A stretch of DNA of 50,407 nt from Lachnospiraceae bacterium (GTDB lineage: Bacteria; Bacillota; Clostridia; Lachnospirales; Lachnospiraceae), in assembly GCA_024403355.1 (NCBI GenBank), contig JAKSRW010000022.1, positions 1 through 50,407 of the forward strand, read 5' to 3'. Position numbers and translations under genes: made by a program. Position 1 is the stretch's first letter; each line of letters begins with the position of its first letter. Of this stretch, positions 1-9,014 are shown piece after piece. The notes under the pieces are model-generated. The model searched no databases and was not told the DNA's origin. It saw only the letters and a list, made by a program, of their open reading frames with translations.

Positions 1-29
1 AGGTGCGGGGTTCAAGCCCCGTACCTCGT

Positions 30-54
30 AAGCTGCGGTAGCAGCGATTTTATA
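30..54. repeat. Short interspersed repeat, copy A (partial)
   Basis: A 25-bp stretch is identical to 50355-50379 at the other end of the window. Its core GCTGC-GGTA-GCAGC can form a 5-bp hairpin. The second half of the element, present at 50381-50407 and 42149-42175, is missing here. No coding sequence overlaps it, so it looks like a REP-like intergenic repeat. Confidence 0.6.
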
Positions 55-461
55 GGTGATTTTTTTAAAGAAAAATGCTGGAAAACATTTTAATGCAACC
101 AGAGATGTGCTCAAACTTGGTGGGCAGTGTTTAGAGCAGTTGATTCGGGATGAGTCAGCTGCTCTTATCATTTTATGAAAAATAGTGACGAGTCTGTATT
201 TTGTTGCATTATTTATTAATTAAATTTATTCTGCAGAAATCAAAAATATTTACTTTTTCTATAAATTATGTGATAATATTTTTGGAATAGTATTTGTTGT
301 ATTTACTAAGATAATGTATACGGTAGCTAGACAAAAACTGAAATGACTGTCCTGTGGATGATATCTATGGGTGATATGCATTTGAAATAAATTGTGATAA
401 ATAAGAAATGAATATTATTTATTTATCCGCAGTATAAAAAAATATAAAGGAGTGTATCTAA
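55..461. other. Gene-free stretch upstream of the chemotaxis receptor
   Basis: This is AT-rich DNA without a convincing coding region. It contains an 11-bp inverted repeat (133-143 with 155-165, one G-T pair) followed only by a weak T-rich tail, possibly the terminator of a gene left of the window. A poor promoter candidate lies at 294-322 (TTGTTG, 17 bp, TATACG). No clear sigma-28 (flagellar) promoter was recognised. The last 15 bases carry the AAAGGAG ribosome binding site of the next gene. Confidence 0.4.
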
Positions 462-2465
462 ATGGGTAAAACAATACGAGGTAAGCTGACATCTACGGTA
501 ATTATTATAGTTATTACAATTATCATGATTATTACAGCGGGCATTGTAAGTATCGCCGGATACAACCTGCTGAAGGCCCAGAAGGAGGAATTGCAGCTTC
601 AGGCCGATAAGTATGCCCATGAGGTGGATACCTGGATTTCAACGGAAAAAGAATGGGTAACAGCTGCGGCTAACAGTATTCAGAGTACAGGGGATATCAG
701 TGATGCGGGTGTACTGAAGGTGGTTGATTCATATTATGCCGGAAGAGAGGAGCTTCTCAACATGTATTTCGGCAGAGCATCTGATGGAGTATTTTTCCAG
801 GGAAACAAAGAAGCGTCAACTCCCGAAGGCTATGATCCGAGAGCAAGAGGCTGGTATAAATCAGCGGCAGAAGCGGGAAATACCATCGTAACAGATCCCT
901 ACTGGGATGTGCTCACAAACCAAATGTGCGGAACAATAGCATGCCCCGTATATGCAGATGGAAAGCTTGTCGGTGTACTTGGTATTGATATGACCCTGTC
1001 TACGGTTACAGGACTTACAAACAGTGTTAATTATGATGAGGGCGTATACGGATTCCTTGTGGATAGCAGTAAGAATTATGTTGCACACAAGAATGAAGCA
1101 TATCTGCCTACGGAGGACACTGCAACGGCAGTTTCAGATGTTTCTCCCTTCCTTTCTGCATTAGTAGATAATCCCGGCACTGAAATTGTCAGAGCAGAGG
1201 ATTATGACAAGCTTGATACATACTTTGCGAATTCACTGGTTCCGACATGTAACTGGCAGGTTGGTATTACAATTCCGGCCTCAAATCTGTTCAAGGCCGT
1301 ATGGTCAATGATTATCGTTGCAGTATTGGTTGCCATAATAGCTGTTGCTTTTGTAAGTATCATTATGACAACAATCATCAAAAAGATGCTTGCACCGATT
1401 CAGACCTTAAAGCAGTTTGCATCAGGCGATTTTTCGGAAAATGCTTCTGTAGAAAGCGGAATTCCTTCAGAATACAAGAACGAAACAGAACAGATTATGA
1501 AGGCTACCATTTCTGTTAAGAAACAGATTAGGGATATCATTCTTACAACCCAGAGGGAATCTGAGGATATTAAGAGCATAAGTGATGAAGCTTATGAAAA
1601 AATGGTTAATCTTAATGAGAATGTATCTGATATAAGTACAGCCACATCAGAAGTTCTGGTTCAGGCGAAGAAGGCCTCAGCACTTACCGGTGAAATAAAT
1701 GTTGCCGGTGAAGAGCTCGGAAAAGTAATTGATATACTGGCCGGTAAGGCCTCAGATGCTGCAGTTCAGTCAAATGAAAGCAGGGAGAGAGCCAGGGAGC
1801 TGCATGATTCATCAGTTGAATCAAATAATCAGGCAAATGAAATTTATAACAGTACAAAGGGCCAGCTTGAGCGCGCAATTGAAAGAAGTCACGCAGTTGA
1901 GGAAATTACCTCTCTTACGAGAGAGATTCTTTCAATTAATACCCAGACAAACTTACTTGCATTGAATGCATCCATTGAGGCGGCAAGAGCGGGTGAAGCA
2001 GGAAAAGGATTTGCTGTTGTTGCGAATGAAATCAGAGCACTTGCAGACAATACAAAGTATGCCGTGGATAAGATTCAGACAGTTACGAATACAATTGTAG
2101 AAAGTGTTAATAATCTTGCGGACAATTCAAAAACATTACTTAGTTTTATGAATGATAAAGTTGTTGCGGATTACGGCAAAATGATTAACATTGCTAAACA
2201 GTATGAGGAGGATGCAGTATTTTATAATGATATTTCTACCGAGCTGGGTGCTTCTTCAGAAGAGATGAGTGCAAACATGGCTACGATAGTAACAAATCTT
2301 TCTCATATTGATGATATGGTAGCAACCATAACCGCACGTATGTCTGATATTGAAATATCAACAGTTTCTTCCGGTGCCAATTCAGATACGGTACTTGGAC
2401 AGATTAAGGAACTTACGCAGATGAGTGAACAGCTCAAAGAAACAGTCGCATCATTCAGAGTGTAA
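462..2465 (+). CDS. Methyl-accepting chemotaxis protein with extracellular Cache domain
   Basis: This 667-residue receptor should sense a small ligand outside the cell and control CheA kinase activity. A first membrane segment (about residues 11-37) is followed by a roughly 240-residue extracytoplasmic region with dCache-like features (RARGWYK, TDPYWD). A second membrane segment lies at about 279-303, followed by a HAMP-like linker and a long coiled-coil signalling domain. The hairpin tip near 495-525 has the near-invariant text [20 protein letters not shown]. Length and order are ordinary for the family, and the ligand cannot be read from sequence. The AAAGGAG site 9-10 bases before ATG 462 supports this start. 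It appears to be a single gene, as the next gene has its own ribosome site. Confidence 0.93.
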   Translation: MGKTIRGKLTSTVIIIVITIIMIITAGIVSIAGYNLLKAQKEELQLQADKYAHEVDTWISTEKEWVTAAANSIQSTGDISDAGVLKVVDSYYAGREELLNMYFGRASDGVFFQGNKEASTPEGYDPRARGWYKSAAEAGNTIVTDPYWDVLTNQMCGTIACPVYADGKLVGVLGIDMTLSTVTGLTNSVNYDEGVYGFLVDSSKNYVAHKNEAYLPTEDTATAVSDVSPFLSALVDNPGTEIVRAEDYDKLDTYFANSLVPTCNWQVGITIPASNLFKAVWSMIIVAVLVAIIAVAFVSIIMTTIIKKMLAPIQTLKQFASGDFSENASVESGIPSEYKNETEQIMKATISVKKQIRDIILTTQRESEDIKSISDEAYEKMVNLNENVSDISTATSEVLVQAKKASALTGEINVAGEELGKVIDILAGKASDAAVQSNESRERARELHDSSVESNNQANEIYNSTKGQLERAIERSHAVEEITSLTREILSINTQTNLLALNASIEAARAGEAGKGFAVVANEIRALADNTKYAVDKIQTVTNTIVESVNNLADNSKTLLSFMNDKVVADYGKMINIAKQYEEDAVFYNDISTELGASSEEMSANMATIVTNLSHIDDMVATITARMSDIEISTVSSGANSDTVLGQIKELTQMSEQLKETVASFRV

Positions 2466-2477
2466 AAAGGCAAAGAG

Positions 2478-2497
2478 ACATTCGTTGCATTAGGAGG
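2478..2497 (+). promoter_or_regulatory. Ribosome-binding-site repeat, short copy
   Basis: The 20 bases ending in TTAGGAGG directly before the ribokinase start match the 3' end of the 44-bp modules at 47932-47975 and 48739-48782. Only the 3' part is present here. Confidence 0.55.
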
Positions 2498-2501
2498 GAA
2501 A

Positions 2502-3410
2502 ATGAAAATATTAAATTTTGGCTCCTTAAATCTTGATTATGTATATAGGCTGGAGCATTTTGTACAGCCGGGAGAGACTATTTCGGCATCGGAACAGGCT
2601 CTGAATCCGGGTGGAAAGGGGCTGAATCAGTCCATTGCTCTGGCGCGTGCGGGTGCGAAGGTATACCATGCAGGCTGTATCGGCAGCGAGGGTGAAATGC
2701 TTCGAAAGCTTCTTAGAGAGAATGCAGCAGACGATAAGTTTTTACACACGGTAGATACTATGCAGGGCAAGGCCATTATCCAGCTTACACCGTCTGGCGA
2801 GAACTCAATCATTCTCTTTGGCGGGTCAAATCAGGCGGTTACGAGGACACAGGTCGATGAAACCCTTGATAATTTCAGCATGGGAGATTATCTGATTCTT
2901 CAAAATGAGATAAATGAACTGCCCTATATCGTGGAAAAGGCCTACGAAAAGGGCATGGTTATCGTACTGAATCCGTCACCCTTTAATGAAAGGCTGGACG
3001 CGGTTGATTTTAATAAAATAAGCTGGTTTATCGTAAATGAGATAGAGGCCGAGCAGCTGTCAGGAGAAAAAGAAGCTGAGAAGGTATGGCAGAAGGTCCA
3101 TGAAAAATATCCGGCAGTCTCCATGGTTATCACTCTCGGAAGTGCAGGCAGCGTTGCTTTTAAAAATGTAAACGGAAGCATAGAGCGGGCAGAGCAGCCT
3201 TCATTTAATGTAAAAGCAGTTGATACAACGGCAGCGGGAGATACCTATACAGGGTATTTTGTTAACGGTATAACCTCCGGCAAAACGCTTCGTGAGGCAA
3301 TGAAAACGGCATCTGCGGCAGCAGCCATCAGCGTTACACGCGTGGGAGCGGTGCCCTCAATACCGAATATAGATGAAACAAAAATTTGGATGGAAAGGTA
3401 TGCCAATTGA
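2502..3410 (+). CDS. rbsK: Ribokinase (PfkB family)
   Basis: Predicted cytosolic sugar kinase that phosphorylates ribose at O5 using ATP. At 302 residues it has the usual family length. The N-terminal NFGSLNLDYV strand and GGKGLNQ motif (about residues 38-44) form the sugar site. The C-terminal DTTAAGD motif at 241-247 matches the PfkB signature DTxGAGD, with Asp247 as likely catalytic base. TAGGAGG lies just upstream of ATG 2502. The HAD phosphatase starts one base after its stop codon, suggesting co-transcription. No ribose transporter is adjacent, so the substrate could be another pentose or a nucleoside. Confidence 0.85.
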   Translation: MKILNFGSLNLDYVYRLEHFVQPGETISASEQALNPGGKGLNQSIALARAGAKVYHAGCIGSEGEMLRKLLRENAADDKFLHTVDTMQGKAIIQLTPSGENSIILFGGSNQAVTRTQVDETLDNFSMGDYLILQNEINELPYIVEKAYEKGMVIVLNPSPFNERLDAVDFNKISWFIVNEIEAEQLSGEKEAEKVWQKVHEKYPAVSMVITLGSAGSVAFKNVNGSIERAEQPSFNVKAVDTTAAGDTYTGYFVNGITSGKTLREAMKTASAAAAISVTRVGAVPSIPNIDETKIWMERYAN

Positions 3411-3411
3411 A

Positions 3412-4017
3412 ATGATTAAGAATATTATATTTGATATTAGTAATGTACTTGCACCCTTTCGTTTTAAGGAATTTCTTTTAGAAAAGGGCTTTGAACCGGC
3501 GATGGTTAAGCGCCTGGTAAAGGCATCTGCGATGACACCCTACTGGGGTGAATTTGAGAGGGGCAAGCTGACCAGAGACGAGGTAATTAACGCGTTTATC
3601 AGTGGAGATCCCGAAATTGCCGACGAAATCCATAAGGCCTTTGATTCGGTTGCAGGTATTATGGGCAGCTATGATTATACCAAGGACTGGATTGCTTCCC
3701 TGAAGAAGGCCGGTTACAAGATTTTCTGTATTACGAATTTTACTCCCGCAGGCTACTATGAGTGCTATGATTATATTTCATTTGTTGAGGAGCTTGACGG
3801 AAGCATATTCTCATTTAAGGAGGGTGTATTAAAGCCCGAAGCGGAGATTTACAAGCTTTTACTTGACCGTTATGAGCTGAAGGCAGAGGAGTGCGTATTT
3901 ATCGATGATACAGAGGAGAATGTGCGCGGTGCTGAGGCTGTGGGATTTTCGGGAATAGTATTTACAGGCTATGAGGACGCTGTTGAAAAGCTGAAGGCCT
4001 TAGGTGTAAGCTGTTAA
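3412..4017 (+). CDS. HAD-superfamily hydrolase, YihX-like
   Basis: About 201 residues with the four HAD motifs. Motif I is IIFDISN, with nucleophile Asp8; the second Asp of the classical DxD is replaced, as in YihX-type proteins (DxGN). Motif II is CITN, motif III the Lys of LKPE, and motif IV FIDDTEENV. It is likely a phosphatase acting on a small sugar phosphate, which fits its tight coupling to the ribokinase gene. The reading frame is open further upstream into the ribokinase gene (ATGs at 3373 and 3400). I chose 3412 because MIKNIIFD is the usual family beginning. The start is uncertain, the function class fairly sure, the substrate unknown. Confidence 0.8.
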   Translation: MIKNIIFDISNVLAPFRFKEFLLEKGFEPAMVKRLVKASAMTPYWGEFERGKLTRDEVINAFISGDPEIADEIHKAFDSVAGIMGSYDYTKDWIASLKKAGYKIFCITNFTPAGYYECYDYISFVEELDGSIFSFKEGVLKPEAEIYKLLLDRYELKAEECVFIDDTEENVRGAEAVGFSGIVFTGYEDAVEKLKALGVSC

Positions 4018-4040
4018 TTTTAATATAAAATATTGCAGGA

Positions 4041-4099
4041 AAACTGCCTTTTGCGGAATAAAATGATTTTTGATCTGCGGGAGGCAGTTTAGCTTTTTA
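4041..4099 (+). terminator. Terminator after ribokinase/HAD genes
   Basis: Arms AAACTGCCT (4041-4049) and AGGCAGTTT (4082-4090) pair perfectly, and a CTTTTTAT tract follows. The loop is long, so efficiency is uncertain. Confidence 0.5.
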
Positions 4100-4263
4100 T
4101 ATGCTGTCTGCATAGGAGTTTTAGAAGCATATATTTTGCGGCTTTTTTGTTTTTATTAGGGGTCTCTATATGTTAAAATAAGTGTATCCCGCTGCGGCGG
4201 GGCCAAAATTCTAAAAAATATGTCTGTATAATGCTAAAATCATGTCTGCAGACAGAAGGGTGT

Positions 4264-5100
4264 ATGTTTTCTATGGATGGATATGGAATGGCCGGCGGCT
4301 TTAGAAGCCCGGACGAGTTGGACCGTGAAATCGTTTTAAAATCAGAGAAGAAGGTCCTGAATTTAAGAATTGTCGCTATTGTAATTTTCCTGGCAGTGGG
4401 GTGTTTTTCCTACTGGATGGTTTTTGTAAGGGCGAAGCTCGCCATGCAGGAGTATGAGACGATACAGAAGGAGTCCGGTTATTTATTAGGCTTTAATCAG
4501 ACTGAGGACAGCATTATCCGGGAGCTCTACGGAGATGCCAATGAATATGCGGAAAGCCAGCTTTATAAGAATAAAAAGAATTTCCTTGATAAGGCTGCGA
4601 CTGCGGCAACCGGAAAAATGACCTATGATGAGGCCGCGATGGAAAATTATCGTCAGACGATGATTGCAGAATTTAATTCGAGAATCGACCATGACAAAGT
4701 GGCGGACATTCTTGCGCAGCGAAAGGCTTCATACAGCGAGGCGAAGATTGAAGAGGAGACAGAGGTTAAAAACAGCCATAAGAATCCTGTGCGTGATCTT
4801 CTTGTATTTGGCGGAATGGGGCTTCTGGCATTTCTCGTATATCTGAGTGTTTTCAGACGTTATCAGCTTGTAAAGAAGGGCGATTATGAACTTGTGGAGG
4901 GTACTGTGATAAGCAAGGACTTCCTGACCAGAAGAGATGTTGTAATCGGCCTTAAGCGTCTGGCAAGCGTTTCCTACAGAAACGGTGTGGGTGATGCTCA
5001 GCTGACCCATCCTCAGGGCTTTTCGATAGCTGAGGGAGACAGGGTTTATCTGATTCATCTGAATACGACCTTTAAACCTAATATTGTATGTAAAATCTGA
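4264..5100 (+). CDS. Membrane protein with two TM segments, unknown function
   Basis: I do not recognise a family. From ATG 4264 the protein is 278 residues. A hydrophobic segment (RIVAIVIFLAVGCFSYWMVF) precedes about 120 charged, helix-rich residues. A second segment (LLVFGGMGLLAFLVYLSVF) follows, then a C-terminal domain of about 70 residues that looks beta-rich (ELVEGTVISKDF, GDRVYLIHL). The charged middle part is probably outside and both ends inside. The frame is open from 4231, but AGAAGGG lies just upstream of 4264; ATG 4273 is also possible. It stands alone between a terminator and a MerR-type promoter. Confidence 0.6.
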   Translation: MFSMDGYGMAGGFRSPDELDREIVLKSEKKVLNLRIVAIVIFLAVGCFSYWMVFVRAKLAMQEYETIQKESGYLLGFNQTEDSIIRELYGDANEYAESQLYKNKKNFLDKAATAATGKMTYDEAAMENYRQTMIAEFNSRIDHDKVADILAQRKASYSEAKIEEETEVKNSHKNPVRDLLVFGGMGLLAFLVYLSVFRRYQLVKKGDYELVEGTVISKDFLTRRDVVIGLKRLASVSYRNGVGDAQLTHPQGFSIAEGDRVYLIHLNTTFKPNIVCKI

Positions 5101-5182
5101 TCTGAGATTCCCTGCCGGAGAACGGTAAAATTCTGATGTAGTAATCTTTGAAAAATATTTTGAAAAATTTTGAAAAAAGCTA

Positions 5183-5213
5183 TTGACTCTACCCCTGGGG
5201 AACCCCTTAAGGT
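5183..5213 (+). promoter_or_regulatory. MerR-type promoter with 19-bp spacer and internal dyad
   Basis: TTGACT (5183-5188) and TAAGGT (5208-5213) are 19 bp apart, the overlong spacing typical of promoters activated by MerR-family proteins. The spacer carries an imperfect CTACC...GGTAAG dyad with a GGGGAACCCC core. It lies upstream of the MerR-fusion gene, so autoregulation is likely. A perfect TGAACGTTCA palindrome sits just downstream at 5221-5230. Confidence 0.6.
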
Positions 5214-5330
5214 AAGTACATGAACGTTCAAGACAACAAAATATGATTAAAAAAGAGACTCATTGTGAACTGATTCACATGTATTTGAAGCCGGAGTAAA
5301 GCTGAGGGCTGAAGGAAAGGAAGGAAAATT

Positions 5331-6515
5331 ATGAGTGAGAAAATGACATCAGGAGAAATCGCAAAGAAGGCGGGAATTTCACAGAAGGCAGTAAGATTAT
5401 ATGACGAGAAGGGCTTATTAAAGCCTACAGAGTATTCAGAGGGCAATTACAGACTTTATGATAACGAGGCATTACTCGTACTTGAGAAGATTATCGCTCT
5501 CAAGCAGATCGGATTCTCTTTGGAGGAAATCCGAGACAATATTGCAGGCAATAAGAACACCGACATTCTTTCGACTCTTCAGGATCAGATAGAGCTTATG
5601 GAGGCAAAGAGATATGAGCTGGAGAGAGCCATTATCCGTATTAAGGCGGTTATTGCAAGAAGCAACGGACAGCCTGACTGGGATGATGTGGCGGAGATTC
5701 TGAAGTGTATGCAGCACGAGCAGAACTGTGATGACGGACACTTCTTCGCACTTGACCACAGCAAGGATGAGCTGGACTGGTATGTGAAGATATTCCGTTC
5801 TCTGAAGGTGAAGGAGGGCGAGCGTGTGCTTGACCTTGGCTGCGGCTATTCGAAGGTTTGGAGAAACAACTGGGATGATATACCCTGCGATGTGAAGGTG
5901 GACGGATATGACCTTCCCGGCAGCTGGGCAGATGATTTTTCACAGTTCGTAAAGGATAACAGCGACAAGCTGGCTGATAATACTGAGATTAATGTAATCT
6001 TTAAGGATGTGGAGAGTGAGGATGCCTGGGAGCAGATAAGAAGCAAGGGCAAGTATTCGATGATTATCGCACATTACCTCACGGATGAGCTGAAGAACAG
6101 CGAGGCGCTTGTAGCCAGGGCGGCATCTGTGCTTGATAAGGACGGCGTGATGTCACTTAATGTTCTTGGAACAATCCCTGAGGCACATGTAAAGTTCTGG
6201 ATAGCTTTGTTTGAGGAGCTTGGTCTGGATTCAAAGCCTCTTAAGGAGGAGCTTGATGGCCTCTATGCAGAGAAGGAAGCAGGAAAAGAGCTTCTGGCAA
6301 AATATTTTAACAGGATTGATGAAATCGTTATTCCCTGTAACTTCACATATGACAAGGCAGAGGATTTATGCAAGGATCTTTCAAGCTGCCTGCCCGGACA
6401 CAAGAGCTTTTATGAGAACAACCTGGGCAAAATCAGCAGATGTCTTGAGAAGAAGCTCGAGGAGGGCGCAGTGAAGATTCCTCATGACGGAAGCTTCTGG
6501 AGACTCGGTGTGTGA
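5331..6515 (+). CDS. MerR-family regulator fused to SAM-dependent methyltransferase
   Basis: A 394-residue two-domain protein. Residues about 5-70 are a MerR winged-helix DNA-binding domain (SGEIAKKAGISQKAVRLYDE; NYRLYD; LKQIGFSLEEI). A helical dimerisation segment follows (about 75-110). From about 140 there is a class I methyltransferase fold with SAM motif I VLDLGCGYSKVW. In known MerR proteins the C-terminal part senses an effector, so the domain here may bind or methylate the inducing compound; that is inference. The upstream 19-bp-spaced promoter suggests self-control. A GGAAAGGAAGG tract precedes ATG 5331. No neighbouring target gene is evident; the MutS2-like gene downstream has its own promoter. 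Confidence 0.8.
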   Translation: MSEKMTSGEIAKKAGISQKAVRLYDEKGLLKPTEYSEGNYRLYDNEALLVLEKIIALKQIGFSLEEIRDNIAGNKNTDILSTLQDQIELMEAKRYELERAIIRIKAVIARSNGQPDWDDVAEILKCMQHEQNCDDGHFFALDHSKDELDWYVKIFRSLKVKEGERVLDLGCGYSKVWRNNWDDIPCDVKVDGYDLPGSWADDFSQFVKDNSDKLADNTEINVIFKDVESEDAWEQIRSKGKYSMIIAHYLTDELKNSEALVARAASVLDKDGVMSLNVLGTIPEAHVKFWIALFEELGLDSKPLKEELDGLYAEKEAGKELLAKYFNRIDEIVIPCNFTYDKAEDLCKDLSSCLPGHKSFYENNLGKISRCLEKKLEEGAVKIPHDGSFWRLGV

Positions 6516-6540
6516 GACCGGAATTTTCAGAATATAATTA

Positions 6541-6569
6541 TTGACATTAGTGATATTTGAGGGTATTAT
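6541..6569 (+). promoter_or_regulatory. Strong sigma-A-type promoter upstream of the MutS2-like gene
   Basis: TTGACA (6541-6546), a 17-bp spacer and TATTAT (6564-6569). The -10 box lies inside the left arm of the palindrome at 6562-6604, so a protein binding that palindrome would block this promoter. Confidence 0.65.
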
Positions 6570-6611
6570 GTAGCTGGACAGAAGTTATGTCAGTACATAA
6601 TACCTGTTTTT
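6562..6611 (+). terminator. Palindrome: terminator of MerR fusion and/or operator
   Basis: GGTATTATGTA (6562-6572) pairs perfectly with TACATAATACC (6594-6604), with an extra inner GACA/TGTC pairing, and TGTTTTT follows. It can terminate transcripts arriving from the MerR-methyltransferase gene. It also overlaps the -10 box of the next promoter, so it may act as an operator. Confidence 0.6.
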
Positions 6612-6639
6612 AATTCTTATTGTAAAGCGGAGGACTTTT

Positions 6640-6660
6640 ATGTTAAGCGTGGGTAGATAA
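6640..6660 (+). CDS. Putative leader peptide MLSVGR
   Basis: GGAGG (6629-6633) lies six bases before ATG 6640, and six sense codons run to TAA. The site is as good as any in the window although the ORF is tiny. Its place inside an attenuator-like leader suggests a regulatory rather than a product role. The peptide itself matches nothing I know. Confidence 0.4.
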   Translation: MLSVGR

Positions 6661-6839
6661 CCCATATCATTAATTTAATAATGATATGTCAATTACATGA
6701 TTACATGTAGTTTTATCGGTATGCAGTTAACATTTTATGTTGGCTCTTATTTCTTGCGCTTAATATTATGGTTTTGCAGGCTTTTGTGGCTGTTTTCTTC
6801 GGTTGGAATATTTTTGTTTCATTTTATTTGGATGCGTAG

Positions 6840-6883
6840 AACCATGATTTCTTAAGTGCGGGAAATCATGGTTTTTTATTTTA
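6840..6883 (+). terminator. Intrinsic terminator/attenuator before the MutS2-like gene
   Basis: AACCATGATTTC (6840-6851) pairs perfectly over 12 bp with GAAATCATGGTT (6862-6873), and TTTTATTTTA follows. It lies between the promoter at 6541-6569 and the gene at 6906, so it should act as a read-through-controlled attenuator. Confidence 0.75.
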
Positions 6884-6905
6884 CAGTAAGAAGGGATTGA
6901 TAAGA

Positions 6906-9014
6906 ATGAAGACAGAAGAACAGATTGAATTTAATAGAATTAAAGAAATATGGGCAGGGCTTGCAGTAACGCAGAAGGCAAAGGAAGAGATAGCAAAGGC
7001 ACAGATTATTCTTGAAGAAGGCAGGCTGAGGAAGGAGCTTCGTGATACAACGAACAGCAGGCAGATGATTGAAAAGCTGGGTAATCCGCCGCTTCAGGAC
7101 GTGACGGAGATACTGGATATTATAGAAATATCATCAAAGGGCGACTGCCTGACACCCTATCAGCTGGAAAGAGTGCAGGGCGTGCTGATTATTTTAGAGA
7201 GGCTGCAGTCTTACCTGGCAAGGGGAAAGCAGTACAATAACCCGATAGCGTATTATGATGAGAATCTGGACTGCAGAAAGGACTTGCGTGAGGAAATAGG
7301 CAGACAGATACGTTCGGATATGGTGGATGACAGGGCCTCAAAGGCATTGTTTGATGTCCGCATGGAGATAATGCGCTGTGAGGAGCAGATGAAGCAGAAG
7401 GCTGAGCAGGTGCTAAGAAATAATAAGGACTGCATGGCGGACAGCTTTTATACGACGCGTAACGGCAGAATCTGTGTGCCGGTAAAGAAGGAATACCGCT
7501 TTAAAATCGAGGGCTCAGTGATTGATAAGTCTGCCACAGGCAATACGCTCTTTGTCGAACCAATAGGGGTGGCCAAAATGGCAGAGCAGCTGCAGCTGTT
7601 AAAAATCGAGGAGGATAACGAGGTTTATAAAATCCTTTATACGCTCACCGCTATGGTGGCCGATTCAGCGGAAAGCCTGAAGGAGAATATGAAGCTTATG
7701 GAGAAGCTTGATTATGTATTTTCCAAGGGAAAGCTGAGCATTGAGCTGGACTGTACCGAGCCGGCGATTAACCTTGAGAGGCGTATCGTTTTGGATAATG
7801 CCAGACATCCCCTGATGCCTGCTTCAGTGAGCGTACCGCTGAATTTCGAGCTGGGAAGCACCTACAGAGGCATAGTGATTACCGGTCCGAATACGGGCGG
7901 AAAAACAGTCGCTATAAAGACTGTAATGCTGAACAGTATGATGGCCCAGTGCGGGCTTCATGTGGCCTGCAAAAAGGCAGATATCTGTATGAATACCTCA
8001 TATCTGTGCGATATAGGCGACGGACAGAATCTTTCGGAAAACCTGTCTACCTTTTCGGCGCATATTAAAAATGTGCTGGCGATTCTCAGGGAGGTGGATT
8101 CTGAAAGTCTGGTAATAATGGATGAGCTGGGGTCCGGAACGGATCCTACAGAGGGTATGGGAATAGCCATAGCGATTCTGGAGGAGCTGCGAAAAAGCGG
8201 TGCGAATTACCTGGTAACGACTCATTATCCTGAGGTTAAGGATTACGCGAATAAGTATGATAAGGTGGTAAATGCGCGTATGACCTTTGATAAGGAGACG
8301 CTTCGCCCGACCTATAAGATGATTATAGGTGAGGCGGGAGAGAGCTGCGCCTTTTATATTGCAAAGAGGCTGGGAATGCCGAAAAATATGCTTTTAATGG
8401 CAGAGGAGGCCGCATACGGCAGCAGGGCTGAAAAAGGCACGGCAACAGATAAAAAACATGCTATGGCAAAAAGGGGCATGGCAGCAAATAATAAGCAGGC
8501 TATGGCCGAAAATGGCACGGATGCAGATAATAAGCGTAGTTTTGCCGAAAAAGCCGGGCAGAATAATGATGCCGAAAAGAAGCGGAATCTGAATGACAAT
8601 GATACCGGGGAGATGAGTTCTTTGGAGCAGGATGATAAATCTGCAGAGGCAGAGAGCTTCAAAAAGACTTCGCATAAAAAGCTTGAGATAATAAAGCCTG
8701 TTAATCGCGGCTCCATGCTTTCTGAAAAGTTCAAGGTCGGTGACAGCGTCATGGTATATCCGGACAGGAAGATTGGAATTGTCTGCGAACCGATTAACGA
8801 GCAGGGCATAATGCGTGTTCAGATTGCAAACAGGAAAATAAAAATTAATCACAAACGTGTTAAGCTGCATGTAAAAGCGGAGGAGCTCTATCCGGAGGAT
8901 TACGATATGTCTATAGTATTTGATACTGTGGAAAACCGCAAAATCCGCCATGACATGGGCAGAAAATATACACAGGAGGTCATTGTCTACGATAAGGACG
9001 ATTACCTTAAGTAA
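6906..9014 (+). CDS. MutS2-like ATPase without Smr domain
   Basis: The 702-residue protein has the MutS2 layout: N-terminal helical region, core/clamp, then the ATPase with Walker A GPNTGGKT, a Walker B region (LVIMDELGSGTDPTEG) and TTHY switch. Canonical MutS2 (about 780 residues) ends in an Smr nuclease domain. Here the C-terminus is instead a small KOW-like region (FKVGDSVMVYPDRKIG) ending in charged residues, with no Smr motif visible. Three tandem 13-residue repeats separate ATPase and tail. Known MutS2 proteins act on recombination intermediates or on collided ribosomes; which applies here is unknown. ATG 6906 has AAGAAGGG about 9 bases upstream. The attenuator-like leader suggests control by translation or a drug-like signal (inference). 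Confidence 0.8.
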   Translation: MKTEEQIEFNRIKEIWAGLAVTQKAKEEIAKAQIILEEGRLRKELRDTTNSRQMIEKLGNPPLQDVTEILDIIEISSKGDCLTPYQLERVQGVLIILERLQSYLARGKQYNNPIAYYDENLDCRKDLREEIGRQIRSDMVDDRASKALFDVRMEIMRCEEQMKQKAEQVLRNNKDCMADSFYTTRNGRICVPVKKEYRFKIEGSVIDKSATGNTLFVEPIGVAKMAEQLQLLKIEEDNEVYKILYTLTAMVADSAESLKENMKLMEKLDYVFSKGKLSIELDCTEPAINLERRIVLDNARHPLMPASVSVPLNFELGSTYRGIVITGPNTGGKTVAIKTVMLNSMMAQCGLHVACKKADICMNTSYLCDIGDGQNLSENLSTFSAHIKNVLAILREVDSESLVIMDELGSGTDPTEGMGIAIAILEELRKSGANYLVTTHYPEVKDYANKYDKVVNARMTFDKETLRPTYKMIIGEAGESCAFYIAKRLGMPKNMLLMAEEAAYGSRAEKGTATDKKHAMAKRGMAANNKQAMAENGTDADNKRSFAEKAGQNNDAEKKRNLNDNDTGEMSSLEQDDKSAEAESFKKTSHKKLEIIKPVNRGSMLSEKFKVGDSVMVYPDRKIGIVCEPINEQGIMRVQIANRKIKINHKRVKLHVKAEELYPEDYDMSIVFDTVENRKIRHDMGRKYTQEVIVYDKDDYLK
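8436..8552 (+). repeat. Three 39-bp in-frame tandem repeats within the MutS2-like gene
   Basis: Units at 8436-8474, 8475-8513 and 8514-8552 each encode 13 residues of the type G-x-x-A-x-x-K-x-x-x-A-x-x. The copies are imperfect. They form a low-complexity, probably disordered linker between the ATPase and the C-terminal KOW-like region, and may vary in copy number between strains. Confidence 0.7.

Larger units (their letters stand above)
6570..6905 (+). promoter_or_regulatory. About 330-nt attenuator-like leader of the MutS2-like gene
   Basis: From the promoter to the gene this stretch holds, in order: a six-codon ORF with a perfect ribosome site (6640-6660); a perfect 10-bp hairpin (6663-6672 with 6679-6688); a T-rich region with short overlapping hydrophobic ORFs (6721-6855 and 6768-6839, the latter ending at the foot of the terminator); and a strong intrinsic terminator (6840-6883) only 22 bases before the gene start. 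This resembles transcription attenuation leaders. No known family was recognised. Confidence 0.5.

Noticed and set aside
1..26. 3' end of a tRNA (GGGGTTCAAGCCCC resembles a T-arm)
   Set aside because: The stem is a 10-bp hairpin with six-base loop, not a 5-bp T-stem with seven-base loop, and the remainder lies outside the window.
8354..8951. Long minus-strand frames within the MutS2-like gene
   Set aside because: They are antisense shadows of a gene with clear motifs, aided by the 39-bp repeats.
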